Part shown: one piece after another, positions 16,413 through 26,610 of the stretch
How positions within the stretch are numbered: position 1 is the stretch's first letter
Layout of the letters: every line of letters begins with the position of its first letter
From: ZC4RG17 sp036380875
Lineage (GTDB): Bacteria; Actinomycetota; Acidimicrobiia; Spongiisociales; ZC4RG35
Length of the DNA stretch: 64,000 nt
Reading direction: 5' to 3'
Assembly (NCBI GenBank): GCA_036380875.1
Contig: DASVDX010000071.1
Coordinates: forward strand, 4,886-68,885
Made by a program: the position numbers and the translations under genes
Notes under the pieces: generated by a model
What the model was told of the DNA's origin: nothing
What the model saw: the letters and a program-made list of their open reading frames with translations, nothing else
Databases searched by the model: none

Positions 16413-18017
16413 ATGGACCGCGTCGACGTCACCCAGCTGACCCCGCTCCTCTTCCTGGAGCGATCAGCCCAGGTGTTCCCCGACAAGGTGGCGATCTCCT
16501 ACGGGGAACGAACCGTCACCCATGCCGAAATGGCTGAAGAGACCCAGGCCGTCGCCGCCGGGCTGGCGGCGCTGGGCGTCGACGAGGGGGACAGGGTCGC
16601 CTACCTGCTGCCCAACATCCCTGAGATGCTCATCGGCCACTTCGCCGTGCCGCTGCTCAGGGGGATGCTGGTGGCGATCAACATCCGACTGTCGCCCGAG
16701 GAGATCAGCTACATCCTCCAGCACTCCGGATCGAAAGTGCTGGTGGTCGACACGGTGCTGCTCGAGCCACTGGTCGACGTCTTGTCGGAGTGCCCGGAGC
16801 TGCGGATGGTCGTCCAGGTCGCCGATGCCGCCCCTGCACTGCCGCTCTCATCCCCTTCGATGACGTACCAAGAGTTGGTGCAGAACGGCACCGGCGGATG
16901 GCGGGAGTGGCGGGTCGACGACGAGCTGCGCCCGATCTCGATCAACTACACATCGGGCACCACAGGGCGCCCCAAGGGTGTCCAGTACAGCCATCGAGGT
17001 GCCCATCTCAACTCTCTGGCCGAGCTGGTGCACGCCCGGGTCGGCCCGGACTCGGTCTATCTCTGGACGCTTCCCATGTTCCACTGCAACGGCTGGTGCT
17101 TCACCTGGGCCGTCACCGCCGTTGGCGCTCGCCACGTGTGCCTCCGATCCGTCGACTTCGACGAGATCTGGCGGCTGATCGACACCGAAGGTGTGACGCA
17201 CTTCAACGGAGCTCCTCCCGTCCTCGCCGGCGTCGCCTATCACGAGAAGGCGAAGCAGCTTCCGGAGGGGTTCACGATCACCACTGCGGCCGCCCCGCCC
17301 AACCCGACCACCCTGGCGCGGCTCGAGGAACTGGGAGCACACATCGTCCACGTGTACGGGCTCACCGAGACGTACGGGCCATACACGGTGTGTGAATGGC
17401 AGCCGGATTGGAAGTCCCTCGAAAGCGACGAGCGGGCCTCGATGCTCAAGCGCCAAGGCGTCGCCTACCTCGGAGCAGACCCGATCCGTGTCGTGGACGA
17501 GGACATGAACGACGTGCCCAAGGACGCCGAGACGCTGGGTGAGGTCGTGATGCGGGGCAACAACGTGATGCTCGGCTACTACAACGACCCCGAAGCCACC
17601 GAAAAGGCGTTCCGCGGCGGCTGGTTCCACTCCGGGGACCTCGCCGTGTGGCACCCCGACGGCTATATCGAACTGCGGGATCGGTCGAAGGACATCATCA
17701 TCTCCGGCGGGGAGAACATCTCCACGATCGAGGTCGAGCAGGCGATTCTCTCCCACCCGGCGGCCCTGGAAGCGGCGGTGGTTGCCATCCCGGACGAGGA
17801 GTGGGGGGAGCGACCCAAGGCGTTCGTCGTGCTCAGGCCGGGATCGGAGGCATCGGAGGGGGACATCATCGCGCACGTTCGGGATCGGCTCGCCCATTAC
17901 AAGGCGCCTGACGCGGTCGAGTTCGTCGACGAGTTGCCCAAGACCTCGACGGGCAAGATCCAGAAGTTCGTGCTCCGGGAGAAGGAGTGGGCCAGCCACG
18001 ACCGGCGCATCAACTGA
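16413..18017 (+). CDS. AMP-dependent fatty acyl-CoA ligase
   Basis: ANL-superfamily adenylating enzyme of 534 residues that activates a carboxylic acid with ATP and CoA. Motifs include the P-loop YTSGTTGRPKG (about residues 178-188), YGLTET, the GYYNDPEATEKAF stretch, FHSGDLAV, the hinge DRSKDIIISGGENIS and the C-terminal KTSTGKIQK lysine. The chain-length pocket motif (HCNGWCFTW) resembles medium/long-chain ligases of the FadD/AlkK group. The GGAGG at 16399-16403 serves the ATG. It pairs with the upstream crotonase. Confidence 0.92.
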   Translation: MDRVDVTQLTPLLFLERSAQVFPDKVAISYGERTVTHAEMAEETQAVAAGLAALGVDEGDRVAYLLPNIPEMLIGHFAVPLLRGMLVAINIRLSPEEISYILQHSGSKVLVVDTVLLEPLVDVLSECPELRMVVQVADAAPALPLSSPSMTYQELVQNGTGGWREWRVDDELRPISINYTSGTTGRPKGVQYSHRGAHLNSLAELVHARVGPDSVYLWTLPMFHCNGWCFTWAVTAVGARHVCLRSVDFDEIWRLIDTEGVTHFNGAPPVLAGVAYHEKAKQLPEGFTITTAAAPPNPTTLARLEELGAHIVHVYGLTETYGPYTVCEWQPDWKSLESDERASMLKRQGVAYLGADPIRVVDEDMNDVPKDAETLGEVVMRGNNVMLGYYNDPEATEKAFRGGWFHSGDLAVWHPDGYIELRDRSKDIIISGGENISTIEVEQAILSHPAALEAAVVAIPDEEWGERPKAFVVLRPGSEASEGDIIAHVRDRLAHYKAPDAVEFVDELPKTSTGKIQKFVLREKEWASHDRRIN

Positions 18018-18034
18018 CGGGAGAGGAACGCCCC

Positions 18035-18040
18035 TAGAGT
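18035..18040 (+). promoter_or_regulatory. -10 TAGAGT for leaderless dapB
   Basis: TAGAGT ends 7 bases before the ATG at 18048. Confidence 0.6.
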
Positions 18041-18047
18041 CCGGGGA

Positions 18048-18797
18048 ATGGCTATCACCACCCTCGTCTCCGGCGTGCCCGGCAAGCTGGCTACGGCCGT
18101 CGCCAGAGGCCTGCGCCAGGCGCCCGATATCGAACTCGTCGCCGTCCACAACCCCTCGCGTGCCGGCGAGTGGGAGGGGGTCCCCTACGTCGACGAAGCG
18201 GTCGAGGTCGACGTGATCGTCGAGGCCGCGCCGACCGGTCCGGTCATGGACAACCTGGCACGGTGGCGCCGAACCGGGGCGGCGGTCGTGGTCGGAACCT
18301 CCGGCTTCACCCGGGAACGCATCGACGAGGTCCGGCGGCTCTGGGAAGGCGCCGAGAAGGCGTGCCTGATCGTGCCCAACTTCTCCATCGGCGCCGTGCT
18401 GATGATGCGGTTCGCCGAGCTGGCGGCGCCTCATTTCGCCACAGTCGAGATCGTCGAACGTCACAGCGAGCGGAAACCCGACGCCCCCTCCGGCACCGCC
18501 CTGCAGACGGCGGCCCGGGTCGCCGCCGCCGGCGGGCGCTCGCAGCCCAAGTCGGAGGAGTTGGTCGCCGGTGCGCTCGGAGGAGATGTGGAAGGAGTCC
18601 ACGTCCACTCGCTGCGCCTGGCCGGGCTCCTCTCGCACCAAGAGGTGGCGTTCACCAACTCAGGAGAGCAATTCTCGATCGTCCACCAGTCCACCTCCTA
18701 CGACTCGTTTGCAGCGGGAGCTGTGGCTGCGGTGCGGGCCGTGGTCGACATGCAAGGTGTGGCGGTGGGGCTCGACGACGTGCTGGGGCTGAAATGA
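18048..18797 (+). CDS. dapB: 4-hydroxy-tetrahydrodipicolinate reductase-like protein
   Basis: Reductase of the lysine and diaminopimelate pathway, 249 residues. The N-terminal nucleotide-binding start is VSGVPGKLATAVARGL rather than the usual GxxGxMG, so the dinucleotide loop is atypical. The substrate-binding signatures are strong: VGTSGFT, VPNFSIGAVLMMRFAE and ERHSERKPDAPSGTA, with the catalytic Lys-Asp-Ala-Pro-Ser-Gly core. The dimer contact HSLRLAGLLSHQEVAF is also present. It sits between the acyl-CoA ligase and pyrG and has its own promoter. The odd N terminus could mean relaxed cofactor choice. Confidence 0.85.
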   Translation: MAITTLVSGVPGKLATAVARGLRQAPDIELVAVHNPSRAGEWEGVPYVDEAVEVDVIVEAAPTGPVMDNLARWRRTGAAVVVGTSGFTRERIDEVRRLWEGAEKACLIVPNFSIGAVLMMRFAELAAPHFATVEIVERHSERKPDAPSGTALQTAARVAAAGGRSQPKSEELVAGALGGDVEGVHVHSLRLAGLLSHQEVAFTNSGEQFSIVHQSTSYDSFAAGAVAAVRAVVDMQGVAVGLDDVLGLK

Positions 18798-18825
18798 AGA
18801 TACGGGGCTAATGGTTCCCGCGTGC

Positions 18826-18831
18826 TACCGT
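18826..18831 (+). promoter_or_regulatory. -10 TACCGT before pyrG
   Basis: TACCGT ends 11 bases before ATG 18843. The leader would be only a few nucleotides long and lacks a ribosome binding site. Confidence 0.45.
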
Positions 18832-18842
18832 GGGCTCCCGTC

Positions 18843-20539
<1,697 letters not shown>

Positions 20540-20543
<4 letters not shown>

Positions 20544-21085
20544 GCTCGGAGGAGCAGTTCGAAGTCGTCTCCACCCGCACCCTCGGAGAAGGCGTCTTCC
20601 TGCGTCTCGAGGAGGTGATCCTGCGCTCGTCGACCGGCGAGGAGGTCAAACGGGACGTCGTTCGCCACCCGGGGGGCGTCGCCATCCTCCCCATCGACGG
20701 CGACGATGTGTGGCTCATCCGCCAGCACCGGGTCGCCTTGGGGCGGGAGATAGACGAGATCCCCGCCGGGAAGCTCGACCAGGACGGCGAGGAAGTGGCG
20801 GACGCCGCCCGCCGGGAGCTCCTGGAAGAGCTCGGGGCGACGCCTCGCAAGCTAGAGCACCTCGCCACCATGGCGCCGTCTCCCGGGTACACCGACGAGA
20901 TCATCGAGATCTACGTGGCGGAAGGGCTGGACTTCACCGAGCGTTCTCCGCAGGGCGCCGAAGAACACGGGGCGACGTTCTTCGCACTTCCAATCGCCGA
21001 GGCTCTGGATAGGATCAGCCGCGGCGAGCTCACGGATGCGAAGACCTTGATCGCCTTGCTCGAGTGGAACAGGAGAAGGGCTTGA
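20540..21085 (+). CDS. NUDIX hydrolase, ADP-ribose pyrophosphatase type
   Basis: NUDIX enzyme of 181 residues resembling ADP-ribose pyrophosphatases. The Nudix box is KLDQDGEEVADAARREL plus LEELGATP, preceded by the EIPAGKL motif that is typical of the ADP-ribose branch, and followed by SPGYTDEIIEIYVA. The frame opens at a TTG that overlaps the pyrG stop (TTGA). In mycobacteria the gene after pyrG is also a NUDIX (Rv1700). The Ald start overlaps its stop codon the same way. Confidence 0.87.
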
Positions 21086-22203
21086 TCGTCGGGGTGCCTA
21101 GAGAAATCAAGACGGCCGAGCTCCGTGTGGCCCTGACGCCCGTCGGCGTCAGGGAATTGGTGGACCGGGGCCACACCGTCGTCATCGAGAAGGAAGCCGG
21201 TGTGGGCTCCAGCATCTCCGACGCCGAATACGAGTCGCAGGGTGCCCGCATCGTGCCCACCGCCGAGGACGTGTTCGCCGAGGCAGACCTGATCCTCAAG
21301 GTGAAGGAGCCCCAGATGTCCGAGGTCGGCCTGTTCCGGCCGGGACAGGTGCTGTTCACGTACCTCCACCTCGCCGCCCATCCCGATCTGGCGAAGGCGC
21401 TGCGTAGCCGGGGGATCGTCGGCATCGCCTACGAAACCGTCCAGCTGCCCGACGGAAGCCTGCCGCTCCTCGCCCCGATGTCGGAGATCGCCGGGCGGAT
21501 GGCCACCCAGGTGGGCGCTTACTTCCTCGAGGCGGCACAAGGCGGCCGGGGCATCCTCCTCGGCGGCGTGGCGGGCGTACGTCCCGCCAAAGTCGTCGTC
21601 TTGGGGGCGGGGATGGCCGGAACCAACGCCACCTTGATCGCGGCCGGTATGCAAGCCGAAGTGGCAGTGCTCGACGTGGCGGTGGACAAGCTGCGCCGCA
21701 TCGACTCACACAACGGAGGCCGGGTCGTGACCCTGTCGTCCAACCGTCTCAACCTCGAAGACCAGGTCACCACCGCCGACCTGGTCGTCGGCACCGTCCT
21801 CGTCCCGGGAGCATCGGCACCCAAGCTCGTCACAGAGGACATGGTTCGCGCCATGAAGAAGGGGGCGGTGCTCGTCGACGTGGCCATCGACCAAGGGGGC
21901 TGCTTCGAGACCAGCCACGAGACCACCCACGAGGATCCGGTCTTCGAGAAGCACGGGGTGATCCACTACGCCGTCGGGAACATCCCGGGCGCCGTGCCCC
22001 ACACGTCGACGTACGCGTTGACCAACGCCACCCTGCGTTACATCTTGGCACTCGCCGATCAGGGACCCCGGCAGGCGATGGCGAGCCACCCCGAGCTGGT
22101 GCACGGCTTCAACATCGTCGGAGACGATGTCTGCCATCCGGCGGTGGCCGAGAGCCTCGGCGTGACCTACGTGCCGCCAGAGGACGCTCTCAGCCGAAAC
22201 TAA
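21082..22203 (+). CDS. ald: Alanine dehydrogenase
   Basis: NAD-dependent alanine dehydrogenase of 373 residues, oxidising L-alanine to pyruvate and ammonia or the reverse. Motifs are VGVPREIKTAELRVALTP at the N terminus, LKVKEPQ, the TYLHLAA segment with the catalytic His, and the Rossmann loop VVVLGAGMAGTNA. TTG 21082 is chosen over GTG 21064 because AGGAG lies 6 bases before it, it overlaps the NUDIX stop as TTGA, and the length then matches the 371-residue mycobacterial enzyme. Pyridine nucleotide transhydrogenase alpha is related but the whole length fits Ald. Confidence 0.92.
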   Translation: MIVGVPREIKTAELRVALTPVGVRELVDRGHTVVIEKEAGVGSSISDAEYESQGARIVPTAEDVFAEADLILKVKEPQMSEVGLFRPGQVLFTYLHLAAHPDLAKALRSRGIVGIAYETVQLPDGSLPLLAPMSEIAGRMATQVGAYFLEAAQGGRGILLGGVAGVRPAKVVVLGAGMAGTNATLIAAGMQAEVAVLDVAVDKLRRIDSHNGGRVVTLSSNRLNLEDQVTTADLVVGTVLVPGASAPKLVTEDMVRAMKKGAVLVDVAIDQGGCFETSHETTHEDPVFEKHGVIHYAVGNIPGAVPHTSTYALTNATLRYILALADQGPRQAMASHPELVHGFNIVGDDVCHPAVAESLGVTYVPPEDALSRN

Positions 22204-22238
22204 ACGGAATCTTCCCGAGGATCGGCGGGACAACCGGC

Positions 22239-22244
22239 TATCAT
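22239..22244 (+). promoter_or_regulatory. Possible -10 TATCAT in the ald-dksA-like gap
   Basis: TATCAT lies 88 bases before the DksA-like start at 22333. No good -35 was seen. The 129-base gap otherwise shows nothing recognisable. Confidence 0.3.
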
Positions 22245-22332
22245 GTGAGCGATCCCGGGAAAAGCCGCTACCCAGTTGTCTAGTCACGCCTACCTGCGTG
22301 GACCCGGGACTGCCACCTACCCGAGCTCGACC

Positions 22333-22683
22333 ATGAACACCCTCGACATCGAAGCAATCCGACAGGATCTGGAGAAGGCACGCGACCGGCTGGTCGATCA
22401 ACTCGACGAGCTCGGTGCAACGCCCACCGGTGACCTGCGATCCGACGTCGACTACGGCGACAGCTTCGCCGACGCCGGGGCCGTGACGGCCGAGCGCACA
22501 GAGCGCCTCGGTCTGGTCGACACGCTCGTGGGTCAGCTCCGTGAGGTCGAGAAGGCTCTGGAGCGGATCGAGCAGGGCACCTACGGCATCTGTGCGAACT
22601 GCGGCAAGGAGATCCCCGCCGCACGCCTGGAGGCCCGACCCGAGTCGACGTTGTGCGTCGACTGCAAGTCACGCCTCGGCTGA
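22333..22683 (+). CDS. DksA/TraR-type C4 zinc-finger protein
   Basis: Small protein of 116 residues with a coiled coil (about 3-75) and a C-terminal C4 zinc finger, CANCGKEIPAARLEA then CVDCKSRLG, ending with the family pattern YGICANCG. Related proteins bind in the RNA polymerase secondary channel or are general stress proteins of the YteA/YocK type. The acidic tip residues of true DksA (DxxDxA) appear only as a DYGDSFADAGA stretch, so full DksA function is uncertain. ATG 22333 is preferred to the GTG-like start 57 bases upstream because the domain begins there. Confidence 0.83.
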   Translation: MNTLDIEAIRQDLEKARDRLVDQLDELGATPTGDLRSDVDYGDSFADAGAVTAERTERLGLVDTLVGQLREVEKALERIEQGTYGICANCGKEIPAARLEARPESTLCVDCKSRLG

Positions 22684-22688
22684 AGCCG

Positions 22689-23195
22689 ATGCCGGGGGCG
22701 TGGTCGCATCTCGCGGCGCGGTTCTTCGACTTCGTCACCGCCCCCGGGTTGCTCCCTCACGAGGTCACTCAGGTGGAGGAATGGCTCGCCGGGCGTCCGC
22801 TCGCCTTGCGAGCGTTCTTCGGACAGCCCCGGGCGGACCAGCGTCATGGGTTCGAAGCAGCCAAGAGCGTGGCAGAAGCGGCGCCTGGGCGGCTGGATCT
22901 CGTGCGGGCGGCACTCCTGCACGATGTCGGCAAGCGCCATTCCGACCTCGGTGCGATCGGACGCGTTCTCGCCACCTTGGCGATCCGTTTCCGGCTCCCG
23001 CTCACGCCTCGCTGGCGTCTCTATCGGGACCACGGACGCCTGGCTGCGGCCGAACTGGGCGACGAGGAGCCCGTCGTGATCGAGTTCGCCCGTCATCACC
23101 AGATCGGAAGGCCCCCTACCATCTCGACCGCCGACTGGGAGATCCTGACTTCAGCCGACCGGGCCCGCGTCCACGTCGGCAGCCGAGATCGTTGA
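22689..23195 (+). CDS. HD-domain phosphohydrolase-like protein
   Basis: Hypothetical protein of 168 residues with one HD signature, LLHDVGKRH, at about residues 76-84, followed by the helix-rich region expected of an HD fold (RDHGRLAAAELGDEEPVVIEFARHHQI). HD proteins hydrolyse phosphodiesters or phosphomonoesters of nucleotides. A histidine earlier (RHGFEAA) could be the first metal ligand. It begins five bases after the zinc-finger gene and precedes scpA by 70 bases. The substrate is unknown; a nucleotide signalling role is only a possibility. Confidence 0.7.
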   Translation: MPGAWSHLAARFFDFVTAPGLLPHEVTQVEEWLAGRPLALRAFFGQPRADQRHGFEAAKSVAEAAPGRLDLVRAALLHDVGKRHSDLGAIGRVLATLAIRFRLPLTPRWRLYRDHGRLAAAELGDEEPVVIEFARHHQIGRPPTISTADWEILTSADRARVHVGSRDR

Positions 23196-23265
23196 TTGGG
23201 CCGATGCCATCGACCAGCATGACCGCCGATGCCTACACGCGAGCGCCGCTTTGCCTTCTGAGACC

Positions 23266-24030
23266 ATGACTTATCACGTTTCCACTGCGGTCTTCGAAGG
23301 CCCCCTCGACCTGCTGCTCCAGTTGATCACGCGCCACCAGGTGGACGTCACCGCGGTGCGGTTGTCCGACATCGTCTCCGAGTATCTGGCGTACCTCGAG
23401 GAGATGCGCCGTCTCGACCTGGACGTGACCTCCGAGTTCCTGCTCATCGCCGCCACCCTCATCCAGCTCAAGGCACATGCCCTGCTCCCCGCCGACGCCG
23501 AACTCGACCTCGACGAGGAACTGGCGCTCATGGAGGAGCGGGACCGCCTCCTGGCCCGCCTCCTCACCTGTGTCACGTTCAAGGACGTGGCGGTGGTGAT
23601 TCGCCACCGGATGCAGGAGGCGAATCGGTTCGTCCCCCGGATCAGCGGCATCGACCAGGACATCGCCGTACCGGCGCCGGAGGTGGTGATCCCCACCGAC
23701 GCCGTGGGGTTGGCGCGGATCGCGGCGTCCATCCTCGCCGCTCCCAAGGACGAACCCGACCTCGACCACCTCGACTTCGACCTGCCCTCCGTGCAGGCGG
23801 CCATCGACGAGCTGCGCGTCCGCATCAGCGAAGAGGTGACTGCTGGCTTCGACTCCCTCGTCGCTCACTGTCGCCGACCGGTGGAGGTGGCCGCCTACTT
23901 CCTCGCTCTCCTCGAATTGGCCCGGTGGGGATTCGTCGAGGTGAGCCAGGAAGACTGGATGTCCGAGATCGTGGTGCGCCACACCGGCCGAGGTGCGGAC
24001 GATCTGACCTCCGAATGGGCGGCCCCATGA
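23266..24030 (+). CDS. scpA: Segregation and condensation protein A
   Basis: Kleisin subunit of the bacterial SMC-ScpAB condensin, needed for chromosome compaction and segregation. The 254-residue protein has the N-terminal SMC-neck-binding domain (FEGPLDLLLQLI, LDVTSEFLLIAATLIQLKAHALLP) and the C-terminal winged-helix that binds the SMC head (VAAYFLALLELARWGFVEVSQ). Its stop overlaps scpB by ATGA. The two are the conserved pair that in mycobacteria also precedes rluB and cmk. Confidence 0.93.
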   Translation: MTYHVSTAVFEGPLDLLLQLITRHQVDVTAVRLSDIVSEYLAYLEEMRRLDLDVTSEFLLIAATLIQLKAHALLPADAELDLDEELALMEERDRLLARLLTCVTFKDVAVVIRHRMQEANRFVPRISGIDQDIAVPAPEVVIPTDAVGLARIAASILAAPKDEPDLDHLDFDLPSVQAAIDELRVRISEEVTAGFDSLVAHCRRPVEVAAYFLALLELARWGFVEVSQEDWMSEIVVRHTGRGADDLTSEWAAP

Positions 24031-24596
24031 GTCCTCTCGCCGCTCTCGAGGCGATCCTGTTCGTCACCGAAGCTCCAGTTCCCGTCAGCGAACTGGCAGA
24101 GGTGCTCGAGGTGACGCCGGACGAGGTCGAGCGCTTGATCGAAGAGTTGAACGCCAACCTCGAGGCTCGCGATTCGGGCCTGGTGGCCCGGTCGACCGCC
24201 GGGGGATGGCGCCTGTACTCGCGTCCCGAGGCCTATCCCTACCTGGAGCGTTTCTCGTCCTCGGCGACGGCCCGCCGCCTCTCGACGGCGGCCTTGGAGG
24301 TTCTGGCCGTGGTCGCCTACAGACAGCCGGTGTCGCGGGCGCAGATCGCCGAGATCCGCGGCGTCGACTCAGACTCGGCGGTGCGGAGCCTGCTTCGGCT
24401 GGGGCTCATCGAAGAGGCCGGCCGCCTGTCCCTACCCGGCAACCCCGCCGTGTACCGGACGACGCCGCTGTTCCTCGAGAAGCTGGGGATCGGCTCACTG
24501 GCCGAACTGCCGCCGCTGGCCGATCACGTCCCGCCCGCCGAAGTGGTGGGCGCGCTGGAGGAGACGTTCCGGCCGGGGGTGGCCGAGGGCGCGTGA
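24027..24596 (+). CDS. scpB: Segregation and condensation protein B
   Basis: Partner of ScpA in the condensin complex, 189 residues. Two tandem winged-helix domains are recognisable (LEAILFVTEAPVPVSELAEVL and TAALEVLAVVAYRQPVSRAQ), with the typical IRGVDSDSAVRSLLRLGLIEE segment at the C-terminal domain. It starts in the scpA stop codon. RluB follows six bases after its stop. Confidence 0.93.
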   Translation: MSPLAALEAILFVTEAPVPVSELAEVLEVTPDEVERLIEELNANLEARDSGLVARSTAGGWRLYSRPEAYPYLERFSSSATARRLSTAALEVLAVVAYRQPVSRAQIAEIRGVDSDSAVRSLLRLGLIEEAGRLSLPGNPAVYRTTPLFLEKLGIGSLAELPPLADHVPPAEVVGALEETFRPGVAEGA

Positions 24597-24602
24597 GCGC
24601 CG

Positions 24603-25322
24603 ATGGCCGAGAAACCGAAGCTGCAGAAGGCGATCGCGCAGAGCGGGCTCATGTCCCGGCGCGCTGCCGAGGAGCTGATCGCCCAGGGACGGGTCACGAT
24701 CGACGGCCGACGGGCCCGTATCGGCGAGCGGGTCGATCCCGCGACGGAGCAGGTGGCCATCGACGGGAAGCCGATTCCGATTCGACCCGATCTGGTCACG
24801 TACCTCCTCTACAAGCCGGTCGGGGTCATTTCGACCGCGGACGATCCCCAGGGGAGGCGCACCGTCGTGGATCTGGTCCCGGCCGAGCCGCGCGTGTACC
24901 CGGTGGGTCGCCTGGACGCCGACTCGGAGGGGCTGATCCTCCTCACCAACGACGGTCACCTGGCCAACCTGGTGACACATCCTCGCTATGGGATCGAGAA
25001 GACCTATCTCGTCCTCGTCGAAGGCCGGCCCGGGAGATGGGTCGACCAGTTGGAGGAGGGCCTCGAACTCGACGACGGCCCAGCAGCCGCCCGGCGAGCC
25101 CGGGTCGTCGACACACTCAAAGGCCAGACGATGCTCGAGATCGTGATGGGCGAGGGCCGCAAACGCGAGATCCGACGCATGTGCGCCGCTCTCGGCCACG
25201 ACGTGGTCCGGCTCGTTCGCACGGCGATCGGCCCGATCTCCGATCGCCGGCTCAAGCCCGGCACGTGGCGGCGGCTCGAGCCGGACGAGGTGGCGGCCTT
25301 GTATGCCGCCGGCTCGGTTTGA
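24603..25322 (+). CDS. rluB: 23S rRNA pseudouridine synthase, RsuA/RluB family
   Basis: Pseudouridine synthase of 239 residues. An N-terminal S4 RNA-binding domain (KAIAQSGLMSRRAAEELI) is followed by the RsuA-type catalytic domain with the motif GRLDADSEGLILLTND, whose first Asp is catalytic, and the KTYLVLVEG and GEGRKREIRRM signatures. Whether it modifies 23S (RluB), 16S (RsuA) or both cannot be told from sequence; the gene position next to scpB is that of mycobacterial Rv1711. Confidence 0.9.
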   Translation: MAEKPKLQKAIAQSGLMSRRAAEELIAQGRVTIDGRRARIGERVDPATEQVAIDGKPIPIRPDLVTYLLYKPVGVISTADDPQGRRTVVDLVPAEPRVYPVGRLDADSEGLILLTNDGHLANLVTHPRYGIEKTYLVLVEGRPGRWVDQLEEGLELDDGPAAARRARVVDTLKGQTMLEIVMGEGRKREIRRMCAALGHDVVRLVRTAIGPISDRRLKPGTWRRLEPDEVAALYAAGSV

Positions 25323-25340
25323 GACGTCCGAAAAGGCAGG

Positions 25341-25346
25341 TAGCTT
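25341..25346 (+). promoter_or_regulatory. -10 TAGCTT for leaderless aroA
   Basis: TAGCTT ends 7 bases before GTG 25354, deciding that start within a longer open frame. Confidence 0.6.
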
Positions 25347-25353
25347 CCATTCT

Positions 25354-26610
25354 GTGCTCGCTGTAGAACCCCTCGGCAGACCGGTAGCCGCCCGCGTGGC
25401 GGTTCCGGGGTCGAAGTCCCTCACCAATCGGGCGTTGGTGGCGGCGGCTCTCGCCCGCACCGGAGTCAGCCGCCTCTACCGGCCGCTGGAGGCCGACGAC
25501 ACTGAGGCCATGCGGGAAGCGCTACGGGCGCTCGGCGTGCTCATCGACGACAACGACGACCCGTGGTTGGTGCTGGGGACCGGGGGAGAGCTCGAGGCGA
25601 ACGACGTCCGCATCGACGTGCGAGCGTCGGGCACGACAGCGCGCTTCATCACCGCGGTGGCCGCGCTGGCGAAAGGGAGGGTGGTGGTGGACGGAGTCCC
25701 GCGCATGCGGGAGCGCCCGATCGGTCCTCTCGTGGAAGCGATCCGGTCCCTCGGGGGCGAAGCCTCGGACAGCGGCGGTTTCCCGCCTGTCGAGGTGAAC
25801 GGCTCGGGGGTGCTCAGAGGGGGCGAGATCTTCGTCGACTCGTCCCAGTCGTCGCAGTTCGCCTCGGCCCTGTTGCTCGTGGCCCCGCTGGCCGAATCTC
25901 AGACCACGATCGACATCGGCGAGAACCCCGTCTCGCGGCCCTACCTGGACGGCACCGTGGAGATCATGCGGCGGTTCGGCGCAGAGGTGGAGGTGGACGG
26001 GAACCGGTTCGTGGTGCAGCCGACGGGCTACGAGAAAGCTCACGTCGACATCGAGCCCGACGCCTCTGCTGCCGTGTATCCGGCGGTGGCAGCGGCGATA
26101 ACCGGGGGAGTGGTCGAGATCCCGGGTATTCCGGCATCGTCGACGCAGCCCGACCTCGCCGTCCTGGACGTCTTGGGCGTGATGGGGGCCAAGGTGATCC
26201 GGCGAGACGACATGGTCCGGATCGAGGGACCGAATGGGGCTCTCGCCGCGGTAGACATCGACATGTCGACCGCTCCCGATGGGGCCATGGCCGTGGCGGT
26301 GGCGGCCCTGTTTGCCGACGGACCCTCGCGCATCCACGGGCTGTCGACGCTCCGCCTGAAGGAGACGGACCGCCTGGCGGCCCTGGAGACGGAACTGCGC
26401 CGGCTGGGGGCCCGGGCGGAGGTGCAGGGCGACACGCTCGTGGTCACCCCCGGGGACCTCCACGGGGCAGAGATCGCCACCTACGGCGACCATCGGATGG
26501 CGATGGCGTTCGCCCTCGTCGGTTTGGTCGTCGACGGGGTGAGCATCTCCGACCCCGGCGTCGTGCAGAAGACCTGGCCGGAATACTTCCAGATGCTGGA
26601 GGGGCTGTGA
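25354..26610 (+). CDS. aroA: 3-phosphoshikimate 1-carboxyvinyltransferase (EPSP synthase)
   Basis: Sixth step of the shikimate pathway: transfers enolpyruvyl from phosphoenolpyruvate to shikimate 3-phosphate. The 418-residue enzyme shows VPGSKSLTNRALV near the N terminus, the RASGTTARFI stretch, PMRERPI-like RMRERPIGPLV, SSQSSQFASALLLVAP and the C-terminal LRLKETDRLAALETEL and DHRMAMAFAL motifs. The leaderless promoter between rluB and aroA supports GTG 25354. Its end overlaps cmk by GTGA. Confidence 0.95.
   Translation: MLAVEPLGRPVAARVAVPGSKSLTNRALVAAALARTGVSRLYRPLEADDTEAMREALRALGVLIDDNDDPWLVLGTGGELEANDVRIDVRASGTTARFITAVAALAKGRVVVDGVPRMRERPIGPLVEAIRSLGGEASDSGGFPPVEVNGSGVLRGGEIFVDSSQSSQFASALLLVAPLAESQTTIDIGENPVSRPYLDGTVEIMRRFGAEVEVDGNRFVVQPTGYEKAHVDIEPDASAAVYPAVAAAITGGVVEIPGIPASSTQPDLAVLDVLGVMGAKVIRRDDMVRIEGPNGALAAVDIDMSTAPDGAMAVAVAALFADGPSRIHGLSTLRLKETDRLAALETELRRLGARAEVQGDTLVVTPGDLHGAEIATYGDHRMAMAFALVGLVVDGVSISDPGVVQKTWPEYFQMLEGL

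Noticed and set aside
16848..18641. 597-residue antisense frame spanning the acyl-CoA ligase and dapB
   Set aside because: It crosses two real genes and an intergenic promoter and has no domain.
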